The notes under the pieces were generated by a model. It saw only the letters and a list, made by a program, of their open reading frames with translations, had not been told where the DNA came from and ran no database searches. Shown here in pieces: positions 1 through 8,498 of a stretch of DNA of 21,214 bases; the first letter of the stretch is position 1; each line of letters starts with the position of its first letter. Both the position numbers and the translations under genes were made by a program. The DNA is taken from positions 1-21,214 of the forward strand of contig CAMLIZ010000075.1 of the NCBI GenBank assembly GCA_946480245.1, read 5' to 3'. This DNA is from an uncultured Pseudomonadota bacterium (GTDB lineage Bacteria > Pseudomonadota > Gammaproteobacteria > Burkholderiales > Burkholderiaceae).

Positions 1-169
1 AGGCGGCTTCCGGCGTCACGAAGTCGCCATGCTCCTGCACGTTGAGCGTTTGCGTGCCGCTGATCGACAGCGTGAGCCAGTGCCCGGGCTTGAGGATCAA
101 CTCACCGTTCGGCGTGTCCAACTTCACGTTCTTGTTGCCGCTGGTGCCGATGAGTACGGTCGTCGTCAT
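1..169 (-). CDS. Hypothetical phage protein, C-terminus cut by window edge
   Basis: The gene opens with ATG at 169, 20 nt after the portal stop codon, and stays open to base 1, giving 56 codons without a stop. A purine-rich AGAAAGA sits upstream of the ATG. The visible peptide starts MTTTVLIGTSGNKNVKLD and is rich in Thr, Val, Leu and Gly with alternating hydrophobic residues, which suggests a beta-strand protein. I do not recognise the family. Its place after the portal gene suggests a small head or virion-associated protein, but in Mu the minor head protein gp30/F follows the portal and this does not look like it. The short length in the window limits the call. Confidence 0.6.
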   Translation of the reverse strand, partial: MTTTVLIGTSGNKNVKLDTPNGELILKPGHWLTLSISGTQTLNVQEHGDFVTPEAA

Positions 170-189
170 GGTGCGTCTTTCTACGAGCG

Positions 190-1803
190 TCACTGCTCGT
201 TGCGGTTGAGATCCAGATCCGCCTCGCCCGCCAGGCGGGCCACGAAGTTCGCGCGCGCCAGGCGCTCGGCCAGGGCCTGGCTGTCCATGCGCTCCAGCAG
301 CTCGGGCAGGCGATCGCGAAACGCGGCCAGGCTCTGGCCGGCGGCGATCGCCGCGTCCAGTTCGCCCAGCAGCGGGTCGACCATCGGCGCCAGCAGCGGC
401 TTCCAGTCGGCCGTGGCCTCGGCCACCAGCTCGTCGATCGCATCGGGCACCTGCGCGCCGCTGGCCACCTGGCCGGCGAGCGCGGCCGGCTTGGGCGATG
501 ACTTCTTCGCGGCCGGCGGGGGCGACGCGTCGGCGGGCACCACGCCAGGAGGGGCTGGCGGTGGCGGGGCCTGCAGCACCGGCTCGTTGTTCTGCGGCTC
601 TGGGATGCGCAACCGCTTCTGCACCCAGTCCACCGGGATCTGGAGGCCGGCCTGCGCCAGCTTGGGCAGCGAGTCGGCGTAGGCGGCCATGTCCTCCGGC
701 TCGCCGGTATCGAACACGAGCTGGGGCAGGCGGCGCGGGTTGGCGCCGGGCTTGTTGAGCACGGCCAGCCGGTGGATCAGCTGGCGGTTGATGGTGCTGG
801 CCACCTGGCGCGCGTCGGCGTTGCGGATGTCCATGCGCACCTCGTTGTGCACGGTGCCCAGCGCTTGCGTGCCGTGCTGGCCTTCGCCGGCGGTGAGGGT
901 CTGGCCCAGGATCACCTTGCTGGCGATCGCCTCCATGCGGTCGCTCATCGAATCGAACGGCGCCTGGCTGCCCTGGGCGGCGTTGATGATGTCGATGCTC
1001 ATGCCCGCGGGCATGATGCCCGCCGCGTTGTGGCCCAGCTGCACCACGGCCTGCAGCAGGCGGCGCTTCTCCTCGTCGCTGGCGCCGCTGGGGTACTTGC
1101 CGACGCGCAGGGGCAGGCCCCAGATCTCCAGCAGTTCGGCCAGGTCGCGCACCGAGTAGTTCTTGAACAGGTAGGGCCAGGCCAGCACGCGGGTGAGCGA
1201 GCTGCGCGCCAGGTAGCCGTTGCGCGAGCGGTGCACGTGGCTCAGCCACGCAAAGGGCAGCAGCGGCTCGCCGCCGGGCAGCAGGTTGCGCAGCCGCAGC
1301 TCGGAGCGCGTCTCCACATCCAGCGTGAACCAGCGCTGTGGGCGGAAGGTGAGCTGGGGCAGCAGCACCTTCTCCTGCAGCTCCCACACCATTTCGTGGT
1401 TCGCAAAGCCCTTGAGCACCGCGTCCATCATGCCGAGCAGCACATCCTCGAAGTCGGCAATGCTGTCCAGCCACTCGGCAATCTCCGCCGTCAGGCTCTT
1501 CTCGTCGGCGCTCGCGTTCTTGGGCTCCTGCAGTGTCCACTCCAGCACCGAGATGGCGCCCTTGCGCTTGGCCAGCTCGGCGTAGATGTGGCCGTCGCGC
1601 TCTTCGATGTCGTCGGCCAGCTCGAGCTGGCGCATCAGGTCGCCCTGCTCGGCCTCCACCAGGATCGTGTGCAGCTTGGCCGGCGTGAGGCCGCGCGCAG
1701 GGTGCTCGTCGAACTCGCGCTGCAGGAAGCCTACGTGCGCGCTCTGCGGCTCGCGGATCGCGGCCAGGTCGATCGGTTGGCCATTGGCGTCCAGGATCGT
1801 CAT
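190..1803 (-). CDS. Portal protein, DUF935 family (Mu gp29-like)
   Basis: This 537-aa protein matches the DUF935 family, the Mu gp29-type portal that forms the ring at the head vertex through which DNA enters and leaves. Visible hallmarks are an N-terminal helical stretch with GDLMRQLELADDIEERD, a central FRPQRWFTLD segment, SVRDLAELLEIWGLPLRVGKYP, and a GQTLTAGEGQHGTQALG segment. A Pro-rich linker (APPPPAPPG) leads to a helical Ala/Leu-rich C-terminal extension ending NRNEQ. The frame is open upstream to 1872, but I place the start at the ATG at 1803 because a GAGGTGAG ribosome-binding site lies just before it and family members begin near a similar MTILDANGQPI. It follows the large terminase, as in Mu, but with a 147-nt gap. 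Confidence 0.92.
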   Translation of the reverse strand: MTILDANGQPIDLAAIREPQSAHVGFLQREFDEHPARGLTPAKLHTILVEAEQGDLMRQLELADDIEERDGHIYAELAKRKGAISVLEWTLQEPKNASADEKSLTAEIAEWLDSIADFEDVLLGMMDAVLKGFANHEMVWELQEKVLLPQLTFRPQRWFTLDVETRSELRLRNLLPGGEPLLPFAWLSHVHRSRNGYLARSSLTRVLAWPYLFKNYSVRDLAELLEIWGLPLRVGKYPSGASDEEKRRLLQAVVQLGHNAAGIMPAGMSIDIINAAQGSQAPFDSMSDRMEAIASKVILGQTLTAGEGQHGTQALGTVHNEVRMDIRNADARQVASTINRQLIHRLAVLNKPGANPRRLPQLVFDTGEPEDMAAYADSLPKLAQAGLQIPVDWVQKRLRIPEPQNNEPVLQAPPPPAPPGVVPADASPPPAAKKSSPKPAALAGQVASGAQVPDAIDELVAEATADWKPLLAPMVDPLLGELDAAIAAGQSLAAFRDRLPELLERMDSQALAERLARANFVARLAGEADLDLNRNEQ

Positions 1804-1807
1804 TTGC

Positions 1808-1912
1808 TCACCTCGAAAATCCGGGCCCAGGAGCCGCGATCGCACCCCCGACCCTTGCGACGACGCGTGCACCCCTCGAAAAATCGAAGGAAGGGCGTTT
1901 ATGAACGTTCAT
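1808..1912 (-). CDS. Possible 34-aa small ORF or leader peptide before the portal gene
   Basis: The gap between terminase and portal contains an ATG at 1912 followed by 34 sense codons and TGA at 1810-1808. The peptide starts MNVHKRPSFDFSRGARVV and is strongly basic. A GGAAG lies about 6 nt before the ATG, and the stop codon falls inside the portal's ribosome-binding site, an arrangement that would allow translational coupling. Nothing about its sequence is recognised, and a GC-rich genome throws up such short frames by chance, so this is only a candidate. The start codon lies inside the palindrome at 1901-1912. Confidence 0.22.
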   Translation of the reverse strand: MNVHKRPSFDFSRGARVVARVGGAIAAPGPGFSR

Positions 1913-1916
1913 GAAC
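1901..1916. promoter_or_regulatory. Overlapping palindromes in the terminase-portal gap
   Basis: ATGAACGTTCAT (1901-1912) is a perfect 12-bp palindrome and GTTCATGAAC (1907-1916) is a perfect 10-bp palindrome overlapping it. They sit in the only gap over 100 nt within the leftward late block. They could be an operator or a processing site; no clear -35/-10 pair was seen around them. Confidence 0.3.
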
Positions 1917-1950
1917 AACTTCCGGGGGCTCGGGGAGGGTCGCTTTTGCA

Positions 1951-3618
1951 TCACCAGCCGCCTTTGCGGTCGGAATCGAAGGCCGCCAGCTCGTCGTCGA
2001 TGTCGCTGGCCGGTCGGTCGCGCCAGCCGCGGGCGCTGCCGCCGCCGGCCTCCGCGTGCTTGGCCGGCACGCCCACGAAGTCGATCTCGCCGGCCTCGCG
2101 GAAGAAGGCATACACGCCCAGGAACAGCGCGATCGCAAAGTCGCCGTGGCGCCGCAGCTTCTCGCCGCCCTCGGCCGCGGCGGCCTTGGCGGCCGCGCTC
2201 TGCGTGTCCTGCCGCGGGATCTTGGGAATGCCCTGGATCAGCTTGATGGCGCGCAGGTCATCGCGCAGCGCCGTATCGCGGGGGATGTCGGTGAGCGTGC
2301 CGTCCTGCAGTGCGGCGCGCAGCTTGGGCATGTGGGCCAGGTAGAACGGGTCGTTGAGCTTGACCTGCTCCACCATCTCCACGCCGTAGCGCTGCGCCAT
2401 CGCCTCGGCCAGTGCCGCGCCGTTGCCGGTGGCGTCCATCGCGCCGCCGCGAAACCGCGGCAGCCGGTCGATCACGTACTCGAGGGTCTGCTGCTGGCTG
2501 CTGAACGGGCAGTTGGCCAGCTCGACGGTGATCAGCGGCCGGCGCGTGAGGTCCACGTCCTCCTCCAGCACGGTGATCACGCTCTGGTCGCGGTTGCGCG
2601 CGAAGTCCTGCCCGAAGCAGTGGCGGCGGTCCTTGTGCAGCAGCGCCAGGGCGGGCGCCACGTGCTCCTGCAGCCAGCCGGCGATGGCGTAGGTGCGCAC
2701 GTCCTCCGGCAGGTAGGCGAAGGCATCCTCCCAGCGGCCGCGGATGATGATCGGCAGGCGCGGCGCCTCCCAGGCCACCATGCGCTGCTCGATCAGCGCC
2801 AGGCTGAGGTACGCGCCGGCGCTGGCGTTGGGGATCGCGTCCAGCTCCTCGGGTGCGTCCTCACCGTAGAAGGCGCGGGCGGCGGCCACCCACTTGTGCT
2901 CGTCTTCCTCGCTCCACTGCTTGCCGCGGCGCAGGCACACGCGGCGGTACAGGCCGTCTTCCACCGCACGCGCGAAGGTGATGCGGTGCACCGTGGCCTC
3001 GGTGCCGCGCTTGCCGGCGCGCACCTCCTGGATCAGCGTATTGAAGGCGTTCTCCGAGCCGTCGTGCGTGCTGATGATGCGCACCTTGTCGCCCCACAGC
3101 AGCATGGCCATCGCGGCCTTGATGAGGCCGGCCAGGTCGGGCGCGAAGGCCGCCTCGTCGATCACGATCACGCCCTGCTTGCCGCGCAGGTTGGTGGGCC
3201 GGCTGGAGAGCGCCACGATGCGCTTGCCGCTCTTGGGAAAGCTCACCTCGAAGGTCTTGATGAAGCGCTTGGCCGAGTCGGCCACGTCGGCGCCGTCGTC
3301 GTACAGGCTTTCGCTCACCTCGCCGGCGGCATAGTCGAAGGCGCGCGCCCACAGCGCGACGGCCTCGATGTACTCGCGCGCCATGTCCTGCGCGGCCGAA
3401 ATGTAGAACACGTTGGAGCCGCCCTCGGCCGCGGCGATCAGCACGTCGTCGGCTGCCTCCGCCCAGGTGAGGCCCACGCGGCGGCCTTTCTCGGCGATCT
3501 TGAGCTGCGCGTCGTCGGCGATCCACTCCTGCTGGTAGCCCAGCAGCACCACGGGTGGCGCGTCGCCGGCGGCCGCGCCGCTCAGCTCGCGCAGCGGGTC
3601 GTTGGGCTGCAGGTTCAT
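1951..3618 (-). CDS. Terminase large subunit (Mu gp28-like)
   Basis: This 555-aa protein is the packaging motor, an ATPase joined to a headful nuclease that cuts and pumps DNA through the portal. The ATPase half has an adenine-binding-like GYQQEWIAD (about 27-35), a non-canonical Walker A EKGRRVGLTWAEA (43-55) of the R-x-V/I-G-x-T type usual in gp28-like terminases, a Walker B VIVIDEAAF (150-158), and a coupling motif ISTHDG (182-187). The C-terminal half has an RNase H-like nuclease core, with FGQDFARNRDQ (Asp338) and AMDATGNG (Asp395) as likely metal ligands. The ATG at 3618 overlaps the small terminase stop by 4 nt, so the two are probably coupled. Length is normal for the family. Confidence 0.93.
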   Translation of the reverse strand: MNLQPNDPLRELSGAAAGDAPPVVLLGYQQEWIADDAQLKIAEKGRRVGLTWAEAADDVLIAAAEGGSNVFYISAAQDMAREYIEAVALWARAFDYAAGEVSESLYDDGADVADSAKRFIKTFEVSFPKSGKRIVALSSRPTNLRGKQGVIVIDEAAFAPDLAGLIKAAMAMLLWGDKVRIISTHDGSENAFNTLIQEVRAGKRGTEATVHRITFARAVEDGLYRRVCLRRGKQWSEEDEHKWVAAARAFYGEDAPEELDAIPNASAGAYLSLALIEQRMVAWEAPRLPIIIRGRWEDAFAYLPEDVRTYAIAGWLQEHVAPALALLHKDRRHCFGQDFARNRDQSVITVLEEDVDLTRRPLITVELANCPFSSQQQTLEYVIDRLPRFRGGAMDATGNGAALAEAMAQRYGVEMVEQVKLNDPFYLAHMPKLRAALQDGTLTDIPRDTALRDDLRAIKLIQGIPKIPRQDTQSAAAKAAAAEGGEKLRRHGDFAIALFLGVYAFFREAGEIDFVGVPAKHAEAGGGSARGWRDRPASDIDDELAAFDSDRKGGW

Positions 3619-4199
3619 GCTGCCCCCTGGGCCGGCTCGCGCCGGGCGATTCCGAGGATGCTGGAGCGGATCTCGGCCACGGTCTTCGCGTCCATGCCGC
3701 CCTTCTTAGCCAGCTTGGCCACCTTGTCGGCCGCGGCTTTGGTGCGCTCTTCCACCTGCGTGCGCCACTGCGCCTGGTTGACGCGGGCCCGGGTGAGGCG
3801 GGAGGCAGCGGTGGCCGCCTTGCTCATCGCCGCCATGCGCTCGATCGGGTCGGAGGTGTCCTCCGCTTCGCGGGCCTGCAGCAGGCACTCGAAGAGGTCG
3901 CTGGTGATCAGCGCCATCACCGCCTCGCCGCGCGCGTCAGCGTCGTCGCGGCTGCTCTCCGCGATCAGCTTGGCGGCTTCGGTGGTGGCGCGGATCGTCT
4001 CCTGCGCGCGCTTGACCTTCTGGCTCTCGGCACCCACCGCGCTCTTGCCGATGCTGATGGCCACGTTGGCCTCCTTCATCAGCGCGTTGAGCTCGGCGGT
4101 GATGCCCTCGATGTCGCCGAAGGCCCGCTCCACGAAGCTGCGGTGCAGCCACTCGCGGATCTCGGGCGGCAATTGGGCAATCTTGCTGGGCGGCGGCAT
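3615..4199 (-). CDS. Terminase small subunit, DUF3486 family (Mu gp27-like)
   Basis: This 194-aa protein begins MPPPSKIAQLPPEIREWLH, the typical opening of DUF3486 proteins, where the 'LPPEIREWLH' helix is part of a small DNA-binding domain. Long helices with many Ala, Glu and Lys follow and probably oligomerise. The family is the Mu gp27-type protein taken to recognise phage DNA and hand it to the gp28 motor. A GAAAGG lies about 9 nt upstream of the ATG. The stop overlaps the large terminase start by 4 nt. The function comes from the family and the gene order; no motif here proves DNA binding. Confidence 0.88.
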   Translation of the reverse strand: MPPPSKIAQLPPEIREWLHRSFVERAFGDIEGITAELNALMKEANVAISIGKSAVGAESQKVKRAQETIRATTEAAKLIAESSRDDADARGEAVMALITSDLFECLLQAREAEDTSDPIERMAAMSKAATAASRLTRARVNQAQWRTQVEERTKAAADKVAKLAKKGGMDAKTVAEIRSSILGIARREPAQGAA

Positions 4200-4211
4200 G
4201 GCGCGGGCCTT

Positions 4212-4508
4212 TCACAGGCCTGGCTGCGGCTTGGCCACGCCGTGCGCATGCGCGCGCCCAGTGGCCACGTCGAGCCCGCGGGCGGTGATGGTGGCCACCG
4301 TCACGTTGTTGGTGTGCTCCAGGCCCACCAAGGTCTGCTCCTGCAGCCAGAGCAGATCCTGCTCGAGCCGGTCGGCGCTCACCACGTGGCCCACGGCCTC
4401 GCAGTAGCGGCGCAGCAGGAACGCATTGGTGCGGTACTGCGCCGCGTTCTCTAGCGCCTTGAGCAGCACGAGGCGGCGGTCTTCGGTTTGGAACTGGTCG
4501 AAGTTCAT
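4212..4508 (-). CDS. Mu gp26-like phage protein, winged-helix-like fold
   Basis: A 98-aa protein starting MNFDQFQTEDRRLVLLKAL. The frame continues upstream, but this ATG overlaps the preceding gene's stop by 4 nt and gives the standard family length. The sequence has a helical N-terminal part (RRLVLLKALENAAQYRTN), then a helix-turn-helix-like segment around residues 30-60 and a short beta hairpin near 65-80 (VTVATITARGLDVATG), which reads like a small winged-helix domain. Related short proteins sit at this place, just before the terminase genes, in Mu-like phages. Its job is unknown; a role in DNA packaging or its regulation is an inference from position. Confidence 0.75.
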   Translation of the reverse strand: MNFDQFQTEDRRLVLLKALENAAQYRTNAFLLRRYCEAVGHVVSADRLEQDLLWLQEQTLVGLEHTNNVTVATITARGLDVATGRAHAHGVAKPQPGL

Positions 4509-4846
4509 GGCTTGCTGCTGAGCAGGTAGTTCTCGATCCTGTTGAGTTGCGTGCGCACGGTGCTCAAGCCCTCGGCCAAGCCCTCGGTGCGCTCGTCGAT
4601 CTGCTTGACGGTGCCCTCCAGGCGCGCCAGCTCCTCCTTCGTGGGCATGTGCTCCATGTCGGTCTCCACCACGGTGAGGCGCGAGGCCAGCGTGGCCAGT
4701 TCGGTGGCCAGCTGCGTGCGCAGGTCGATCACGGCGCGCGCCGCGTCCTCGCCGGGCTTGCGCAGCCACACGGCGAGCGTGAGCGCCACGTTCCACACGA
4801 GCACCAGCAGCTCGAGCCAGAGCCTGGGGTCTTGCAGCAAGTTCAT
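4505..4846 (-). CDS. DUF2730-family phage protein (Mu gp25-like), membrane anchor plus coiled coil
   Basis: A 113-aa protein. Residues about 8-27 form one hydrophobic segment (LWLELLVLVWNVALTLAV), followed by a positive RK and then a long heptad-like helix to about 108 with regular Leu spacing (TELATLASRLTVVETD). This membrane-anchored coiled-coil layout is that of DUF2730, the Mu gp25-type protein. The frame is open further upstream, but the ATG at 4846 overlaps the previous stop by 4 nt and puts the hydrophobic segment near the N-terminus, as in relatives. The function is not known. It sits in the gp25-gp26-gp27-gp28 order of Mu. Confidence 0.82.
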   Translation of the reverse strand: MNLLQDPRLWLELLVLVWNVALTLAVWLRKPGEDAARAVIDLRTQLATELATLASRLTVVETDMEHMPTKEELARLEGTVKQIDERTEGLAEGLSTVRTQLNRIENYLLSSKP

Positions 4847-5139
4847 GTGACAAGCGCCTTCACGCCTAGCGAGCAGCCCACCCAGATGCACATCGCAATG
4901 GCACCGTAGGCGGTGGCCAGCGCGTCCTTCGGGTCACTGGTATGAACGTCGGGATGCAGCGCGTCATAGCGCTCTTTACTCAGGGCCACCAGCACCACCG
5001 CGAGCAGCGCGGCCGGCAGCGCCAATGCGAGCGCCATGCCGGCCACGTGCAGCGCCCAGAACACGGCCGCAAACAGCGCCGCGCCCGCCCAGCTGTGGCC
5101 TTGCTTGTCCAGCTGCCGATAGTCCACTTTCCAGTCCAT
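4843..5139 (-). CDS. Small membrane protein with D-K-x2-H / K-E-x2-D motif
   Basis: A 98-aa protein with a strong AGGAGGAG ribosome-binding site before the ATG at 5139. Two or three membrane segments are likely: about 18-33, 34-53 (nearly continuous, AALFAAVFWALHVAGMA and then LALALPAALLAVVLV) and 74-95. Charged residues lie at the segment ends: D11-K12-x2-H15, K55-E56-x2-D59 and D72. This pattern recalls YfiM/DUF2279-type envelope proteins and similar small phage proteins found near tail-fibre genes, but I cannot confirm the family by eye. It overlaps the DUF2730 gene by 4 nt. It might serve in lysis or in altering the host surface; both ideas are guesses. Confidence 0.72.
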   Translation of the reverse strand: MDWKVDYRQLDKQGHSWAGAALFAAVFWALHVAGMALALALPAALLAVVLVALSKERYDALHPDVHTSDPKDALATAYGAIAMCIWVGCSLGVKALVT

Positions 5140-5153
5140 ATGCTCCTCCTGCT

Positions 5154-5879
5154 TCAAAAGAACGGGCCGCGCCCAATCACGATCGGCGCGGGCGCCGGGC
5201 CACCACCACCGCCGCCTCCTGCGGGCTTGAGCGCTACGGCCCAGCCGAGGAAGTTGCCGTTCTGCCCGGTGTTGGTCCACACGTGCGAATGCGTTCCCGT
5301 GGCGCCGGCCGTGGCCTGCGTGAACTCGCCGCACCAGGCTGACGAGTAAGCGGCTGGGTTGAGCGTTGCCACCTGCGTCACGCCGCTGGCCGCCCCCACG
5401 GTGCCGCCCTGGCTTGATGTGTTCCAGTCGACAGAGCCGAACAGCACCACCCTCGCGCCATCGGTCAGCGTGTTGATGCTCGGGTAGGTGACCGTGACGG
5501 GTGAATTGGGCGGGCTGGCCGAGTTGGGGTTGCTGAAGCTGGACGCTTCGATGAACGTGGCGGTGTCGACGCCCGAGTAGGCAACAACGATCACAGAGAC
5601 GTTGTTGCCGCCCGTGCTGTCGAAGTTGTAGTTCGCAGGCTCGCTGCTGGCCACGCGCTTGAGCAGGTGGGCGCTTGCGGTGTCGCCGTTGGTGATGTCC
5701 TGGTTCACCACCTGCGTGAAAGCCACCGGGCTGGTGATGCTGTTCACCCAGCCCGCGCCATCCATCATGCTGTAGCACAGCAGCACGTCGTCATTCGCCA
5801 CGCCGGCGGGTGCCGCCAGCGTGTTGCGGGAGCCGCTGCTGTAGTTGACAGCGGTGTAGGCGCGCCGTGCGATGGTCAT
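5154..5879 (-). CDS. Putative virion surface or minor tail protein with Gly-rich C-terminus
   Basis: A 241-aa protein starting MTIARRAYTAVNYSSGSR. It is rich in Ser, Thr, Val, Asn and Gly with alternating hydrophobic residues, indicating a mostly beta structure of the sort seen in phage tail-tip and fibre-associated proteins. The end is striking: a run of seven Gly, then Pro/Ala repeats and GRGPFF. It lies between the fibre protein and the packaging genes, with 7 nt to the upstream gene, so it belongs to the fibre module. I recognise the style but not a named family; host-binding or baseplate decoration are possible roles. Confidence 0.7.
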   Translation of the reverse strand: MTIARRAYTAVNYSSGSRNTLAAPAGVANDDVLLCYSMMDGAGWVNSITSPVAFTQVVNQDITNGDTASAHLLKRVASSEPANYNFDSTGGNNVSVIVVAYSGVDTATFIEASSFSNPNSASPPNSPVTVTYPSINTLTDGARVVLFGSVDWNTSSQGGTVGAASGVTQVATLNPAAYSSAWCGEFTQATAGATGTHSHVWTNTGQNGNFLGWAVALKPAGGGGGGGPAPAPIVIGRGPFF

Positions 5880-5886
5880 CGCGCTC

Positions 5887-6282
5887 TCAGGCGGTGAGCT
5901 GCACGCCCACGCTCAGTTGGCGCGGCAGCACCAGGTGCGCGCGCACCTGCTTGCCCGCGAGGGCGGACACCGCGTTGCCATCCGCGTCGAACGAACCCAT
6001 GTCGATCTCCATCGCGGGCACCACCGCAGCGCCGGTGCGCTTGTCCACCTTGCCGCACTGGCAAGTCATGCCGGCCAACACCTTCCAGGTGGCGCCGCCG
6101 TCCGTAGACCATTCGGCGTTGAACACGAACTGAAGGGTTGCGTCAGCCAGGTCGGCCGCCCCCAGGATGGGAGAGACGATGATGGTCTCGCCGGCAACAC
6201 GTGCCGGTACCGTGCCTACCCCCGAGTACACATCCCCGGGGCCGCGCAGCTGCTTCGCCATGACGGTGAGCGTGTTCTTCAC
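5887..6282 (-). CDS. Hypothetical small phage structural protein
   Basis: A 131-aa protein starting at a GTG (6282) with AAGG 7 nt upstream; an in-frame ATG seven codons later (MAKQLRGPGDVYSG) is an alternative start. The sequence looks beta-rich (FVFNAEWSTDGGATWKVLAG) and resembles small proteins that accompany tail fibres in phages. One Cys pair (CQCG, around residue 74) is present, too few to call a zinc site. It lies 30 nt after the fibre gene and 7 nt before the next gene. The function is unknown. Confidence 0.65.
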   Translation of the reverse strand: MKNTLTVMAKQLRGPGDVYSGVGTVPARVAGETIIVSPILGAADLADATLQFVFNAEWSTDGGATWKVLAGMTCQCGKVDKRTGAAVVPAMEIDMGSFDADGNAVSALAGKQVRAHLVLPRQLSVGVQLTA

Positions 6283-6312
6283 TCGAGTGCCTTGTCTGCA
6301 GTGGCCATTGCG

Positions 6313-8496
6313 CTAGCGCATGTCCTTGTTGATCGAGCAGTACAGAACGTCGTCGGCCGCGTCGTACACGCAGCTCACGAAGTCGGTTGCGCTGGCGGTG
6401 GTGGTGAGCGTGGGGGCGGTGCCGCCCGCCCACTTGTACTTGGTGCCGTAGGCCAGGGTGCGCGAGCCGGTGGCGTCCTGCTTGACTTTGAAGTTCAAGC
6501 CCTGGCCATCCTTCAGATTGGTCGGGTTGCCCAACGTGCGATTGCCGGCCAGAGTGACCTTGAAGTTGTTGCTCAGCGATGCGTCCACAACGATCGTTGC
6601 GGCGTCGGCGAGGGCCACCGGCGTCACGGCCTGCGCGGCGGTCCACGACTGGCTGGTGCCTAGCTCGGGCACGAGGCCGCTGGCCGGCAGCGTGACGGTG
6701 CCGCTGCCGGCCGCCGCGGGCACATTGATGGTGACGGCACCGCTGGTGGAGCCGCCCACCTTGAGCGTGTTAGCTGCAAAGGTCTTGGCTGCGCTGACCG
6801 TTTGCACGGCGCCCAACAGCATGTCGCCCGCGCCGGGTGGCGTGGCCCATGCACCGTCACCGCGCCAGAAGGTGGTCGCACTCGCACCCGTGCCGCCGTT
6901 GAGGTTGAGCACCGGCAGGTTCCCCGACACATCGGTGGCCAGATCAATCGATGGCTGCGCGCCCAGCACACCGCTGCTGAGCGTCGCGAAGCCCGAGCCG
7001 GTGGCGCGCTTCAGCGTCTTGCCGCCGGTGCCGTCGAACAGCACCACCTCGCTGTCCACCGACGCGCTCGTGTTGGTGCTCGCGTCGCCGCCGGCGGCGC
7101 CCCCCACCTGGTTCCACACCGCCGCGCCGGCGGCTGCTGCCTCGCACCAGTACACCGCGTTGGCGGACACATCACCCCACCACGAGCCGGGCCCGTAGCC
7201 CTTGGTGCTGTCGTCGGTGGCGGTCGGTGCCGCAGTGGCGTCGAACTTGTTGGCATAGGGGCTATCGCCCCAGGCCCAGTAGGTGGTGCCGTCCCAGGCG
7301 AACAGCATGCTCAGCTTGCCGCTGGCCGCGATGGCCACCGTGGAGCGTGCGGCCTGCGTCACCTGGCTGAAGAAGCTGGGGAACGTGAGCACGTGCGGCG
7401 CGACCGAGTCGGTGTTCTCGATGTCCACTCGGAACATCGAGCCCGCAGTAGGCACGGCGCTGAACGTGAAGGTGCTGTCGGCCGCGACCGACTTGGTGTT
7501 GCGCGCCTTGGTCACGTCGATGTCGAGCGCGCCCATCGCGCTGGCGGTGAAGATGCCAGCGCCATCGAAGGTTCGCACGCCGCTGAACGTGGGCGTGGTG
7601 AGTGTGGGCGAGGTGCCGAACACGGCAGCGCCGGTGCCCGTTTCGTCAGTGAGCGCGGCGCGCAGGTTTGCGCTGCTCGGCGTGGCGAGGAACGTGGCCG
7701 CCCCGGCAGCCAACCCGCTCACGCCGGTGCTGATAGGCAGGCCCGTTGCGTTGGTGAGCGTGCAGGCAGAGGGCGTGCCGAGATCCGGCGTGACCAGTGC
7801 GGGCGAGTTGGCGAACACCAGCGCCCCGCTGCCAGTCTCGTCGCTCATCACGCTAGCCAGTTGCGCGCTGGTGGTGGGCGCGAACTGGCTCAGCGGCTGC
7901 GAGGTGAGGGCATCGCCGCCCCCTCCGCCCGCGCCGGCGCCGTTGAGCACGTTGCCGGTGATGGAGAGGTTGGTGCCGAGCAGGAGGTGGGCGTAGGCAC
8001 CTGCAGAATCATCCCAGAACAGCAGCGTGTCCTGGTTGGGATCGGTGAGCGCGGCCAACTGCCCCAGGCCGGCGCTGTAAGCCTGCACGTCGGTGCCAAT
8101 GGCAAGCCCGAGGTTGGCGCGCGCGGTGGCGGCACTGGCCACGTCGCTCAGGTTGGCGCTCTTGTCGAGCTTGCTGGCCTGCAGCAGGCCGATCGCCTGC
8201 AGCACCGTCATGGTGGCATCCACCGCACCGGCGGTGGCTACGTCGATTCCCGTGAGCACGGTGCCGCGGATGGTGGCGGCCAACGCGGCGAACTTGGCCT
8301 GCAGCTTGCCGAAGCCTGAAAGCGTGGTGTCGGTGGCCACCACGTCGGCTGCGCTCGCGGTGCTCAGGCCCGTGAGCGCCGTGGCCCTCACTCGAGCCGC
8401 GGTGTAGTACAGGTTGGTGCCGCCTTCGGGCAGCGCGTCCGTGGATGACGGGCCGCCGCCGCCCGCTCCACCACCTGGTGGCCAATACTGCGGCAT
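6313..8496 (-). CDS. Tail fibre-like protein with repeated domains
   Basis: A 727-aa protein with a GGGGAG ribosome-binding site before its ATG. It starts with a Gly-rich stretch ([10 protein letters not shown]), then [15 protein letters not shown] (22-36), a motif common in phage fibre proteins. [18 protein letters not shown] (114-131) is the classic 'NLSD-ARxNLGL' fibre motif. A near-duplicate unit occurs at 211-237 and 276-302 ([19 protein letters not shown] and [19 protein letters not shown]). The C-terminal part has [14 protein letters not shown] and a beta-rich tail. These features fit a trimeric fibre or spike subunit that contacts the host. Its location next to the lysis genes is unusual (see findings). 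The receptor target cannot be inferred. Confidence 0.85.
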   Translation of the reverse strand: MPQYWPPGGGAGGGGPSSTDALPEGGTNLYYTAARVRATALTGLSTASAADVVATDTTLSGFGKLQAKFAALAATIRGTVLTGIDVATAGAVDATMTVLQAIGLLQASKLDKSANLSDVASAATARANLGLAIGTDVQAYSAGLGQLAALTDPNQDTLLFWDDSAGAYAHLLLGTNLSITGNVLNGAGAGGGGGDALTSQPLSQFAPTTSAQLASVMSDETGSGALVFANSPALVTPDLGTPSACTLTNATGLPISTGVSGLAAGAATFLATPSSANLRAALTDETGTGAAVFGTSPTLTTPTFSGVRTFDGAGIFTASAMGALDIDVTKARNTKSVAADSTFTFSAVPTAGSMFRVDIENTDSVAPHVLTFPSFFSQVTQAARSTVAIAASGKLSMLFAWDGTTYWAWGDSPYANKFDATAAPTATDDSTKGYGPGSWWGDVSANAVYWCEAAAAGAAVWNQVGGAAGGDASTNTSASVDSEVVLFDGTGGKTLKRATGSGFATLSSGVLGAQPSIDLATDVSGNLPVLNLNGGTGASATTFWRGDGAWATPPGAGDMLLGAVQTVSAAKTFAANTLKVGGSTSGAVTINVPAAAGSGTVTLPASGLVPELGTSQSWTAAQAVTPVALADAATIVVDASLSNNFKVTLAGNRTLGNPTNLKDGQGLNFKVKQDATGSRTLAYGTKYKWAGGTAPTLTTTASATDFVSCVYDAADDVLYCSINKDMR

Positions 8497-8498
8497 CG

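Noticed and set aside
772..1914. 380-codon plus-strand open frame opposite the portal gene
   Set aside because: It is antisense to the DUF935 portal and shows the same low-complexity composition as the other shadows.
2056..4407. Very long plus-strand open frame opposite the terminase genes
   Set aside because: It lies antisense to the well-supported large and small terminase genes, and its His/Val/Leu/Ala-rich product is typical of antisense frames in GC-rich DNA.
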